A stretch of 7,091 nucleotides of DNA from Gammaproteobacteria bacterium (GTDB lineage Bacteria; Pseudomonadota; Gammaproteobacteria; JAABTG01), in the NCBI GenBank assembly GCA_030066245.1, contig JASJBY010000226.1, positions 1 through 7,091 of the forward strand, written 5' to 3'. The notes under the pieces were generated by a model. It was given only the letters and a program-made list of their open reading frames with translations, did no database searches and was not told where the DNA came from. Each line of letters begins with the position of its first letter. The first letter of the stretch is position 1. Positions 6,545-7,091 of this stretch are shown here, one piece after another. A program made the translations under genes and the position numbers.

Positions 6545-7091
6545 TCAGATGAGAGAGATGTCGCCAGCTACGAGGCCGTCGGCGTCGATTCCCACCAGGG
6601 TTACGATCGTTGCATCCTCGTCCACGTCCACGTCCGTGACTTCGTTGTCGTCGGTCATGATGTTGCTGATCGTGACCCGGTACAGCACATTGTCCTGTGT
6701 CGTCAAGGCGAGAATTTGGGCCGTGGTGCCCATGTCACCTTCCCGGTTGTTCTCGTCGGCCCAGGCGATCGCCGCCGCTTCCAGATCCGAGCCCACAGCG
6801 AAGTAGTCATCGTCGAGCCCCTCCGGATCGGTTGCGGTACCGCTCTGACTCGCCGTCCCGCCTGTGTCCATGACCTGCACCGTTGTCTGGAGGTAGATCT
6901 CGTCCGCGGCAGTGGTGAAGTCATTGAGCACGTCCGTATCGCCACCCACGTCGTCGAAGATGAAGAGGTCGTTGCCGTCGCCACCGGTCAGGGTGTCCTC
7001 TTCGAGGCCCCCGTCCAGGGTGTCGACGCCGTCGCCGCCGTCCAGGCTATCATCGCCGTCGTCGCCGAGCAGGATATCGTTGTCCCCGCCC
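6545..7091 (-). CDS. RTX calcium-binding secreted protein, C-terminal part only
   Basis: The frame enters from the right edge and gives 181 residues before TGA at 6547-6545; the true start is outside the window. The first 45 residues are tandem RTX nonapeptides of GGxGxDxLx type (GGDNDILLG, DDGDDSLDG, GDGVDTLDG, a degenerate GLEEDTLTG, then GDGNDLFIF), which bind calcium as a parallel beta-roll. A capping segment follows, DTDVLNDFTTAADEIYL, of the kind that usually closes RTX rolls, then about 110 acidic residues and the C-terminal end AGDISLI. RTX proteins normally leave by a type I secretion system using an uncleaved C-terminal signal, and the hydrophobic tail fits that; no exporter gene is visible. 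The visible part is very rich in Asp and Glu and contains no lysine and no cysteine. An internal GTG at 6949 is a Val codon, not the start. The class (adhesin, protease, lipase, S-layer-like) cannot be told from the C-terminus. Confidence 0.93.
   Translation of the reverse strand, partial: GGDNDILLGDDGDDSLDGGDGVDTLDGGLEEDTLTGGDGNDLFIFDDVGGDTDVLNDFTTAADEIYLQTTVQVMDTGGTASQSGTATDPEGLDDDYFAVGSDLEAAAIAWADENNREGDMGTTAQILALTTQDNVLYRVTISNIMTDDNEVTDVDVDEDATIVTLVGIDADGLVAGDISLI

Noticed and set aside
6949..6949. GTG at 6949 as a start of a separate 134-residue acidic protein
   Set aside because: The frame continues upstream without a stop through RTX nonapeptides to the window edge, so this codon is an internal Val.
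6962..7091. Tandem DNA repetition at the right edge
   Set aside because: The periodic GTCGCC/GTCGTC pattern is explained by the 27-nt RTX nonapeptide coding repeat, not by an independent DNA repeat or CRISPR array.

Overview
The window is high-GC DNA with dense coding on one strand. It is most likely a chromosomal segment of a high-GC proteobacterium. I infer that from the base composition, the gene families (RTX protein, TPR-sulfotransferase, PKMT-like methyltransferase, WsaF-like glycosyltransferase) and the tight gene packing. I cannot name the genus. All four genes I can support read on the minus strand, so the biological order runs from high coordinates to low.

Layout in transcription order. 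(1) 7091-6545: the C-terminal 181 residues of an RTX (hemolysin-type, calcium-binding) secreted protein, whose N-terminus lies outside the window. (2) 6524-6495: a strong intrinsic terminator about 20 bp after the RTX stop codon. (3) 6491-6462: a plausible extended -10 promoter, overlapped by a short palindrome, that could start a new transcript. (4) 6351-4150: a 733-residue protein with about eleven TPR repeats followed by a PAPS-dependent sulfotransferase domain. (5) 4078-2471: a 535-residue SAM-dependent methyltransferase with a PKMT-type regulatory domain. (6) 2439 to beyond position 1: one uninterrupted frame of at least 813 codons that joins a GT4-type glycosyltransferase, a class I methyltransferase and the start of a second glycosyltransferase.

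Genes 4 to 6 are spaced by 71 and 31 bp on one strand and look like an operon for making and decorating a glycan or a glycosylated surface protein: glycosyl transfer, methylation and sulfation. The neighbouring RTX protein is a natural candidate substrate or co-displayed surface product. That link rests on proximity only, because a terminator separates the RTX gene from the other three.

The most noteworthy items are the multi-domain glycosyltransferase-methyltransferase-glycosyltransferase polypeptide, the TPR-sulfotransferase with tyrosylprotein-sulfotransferase-like motifs beside an acidic RTX protein, and two different methyltransferase modules in one short cluster. No tRNA, rRNA, CRISPR array, insertion sequence or attachment site was seen. 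No gene-free stretch exceeds 300 bases; the longest, 6352-6544, holds the terminator and promoter.
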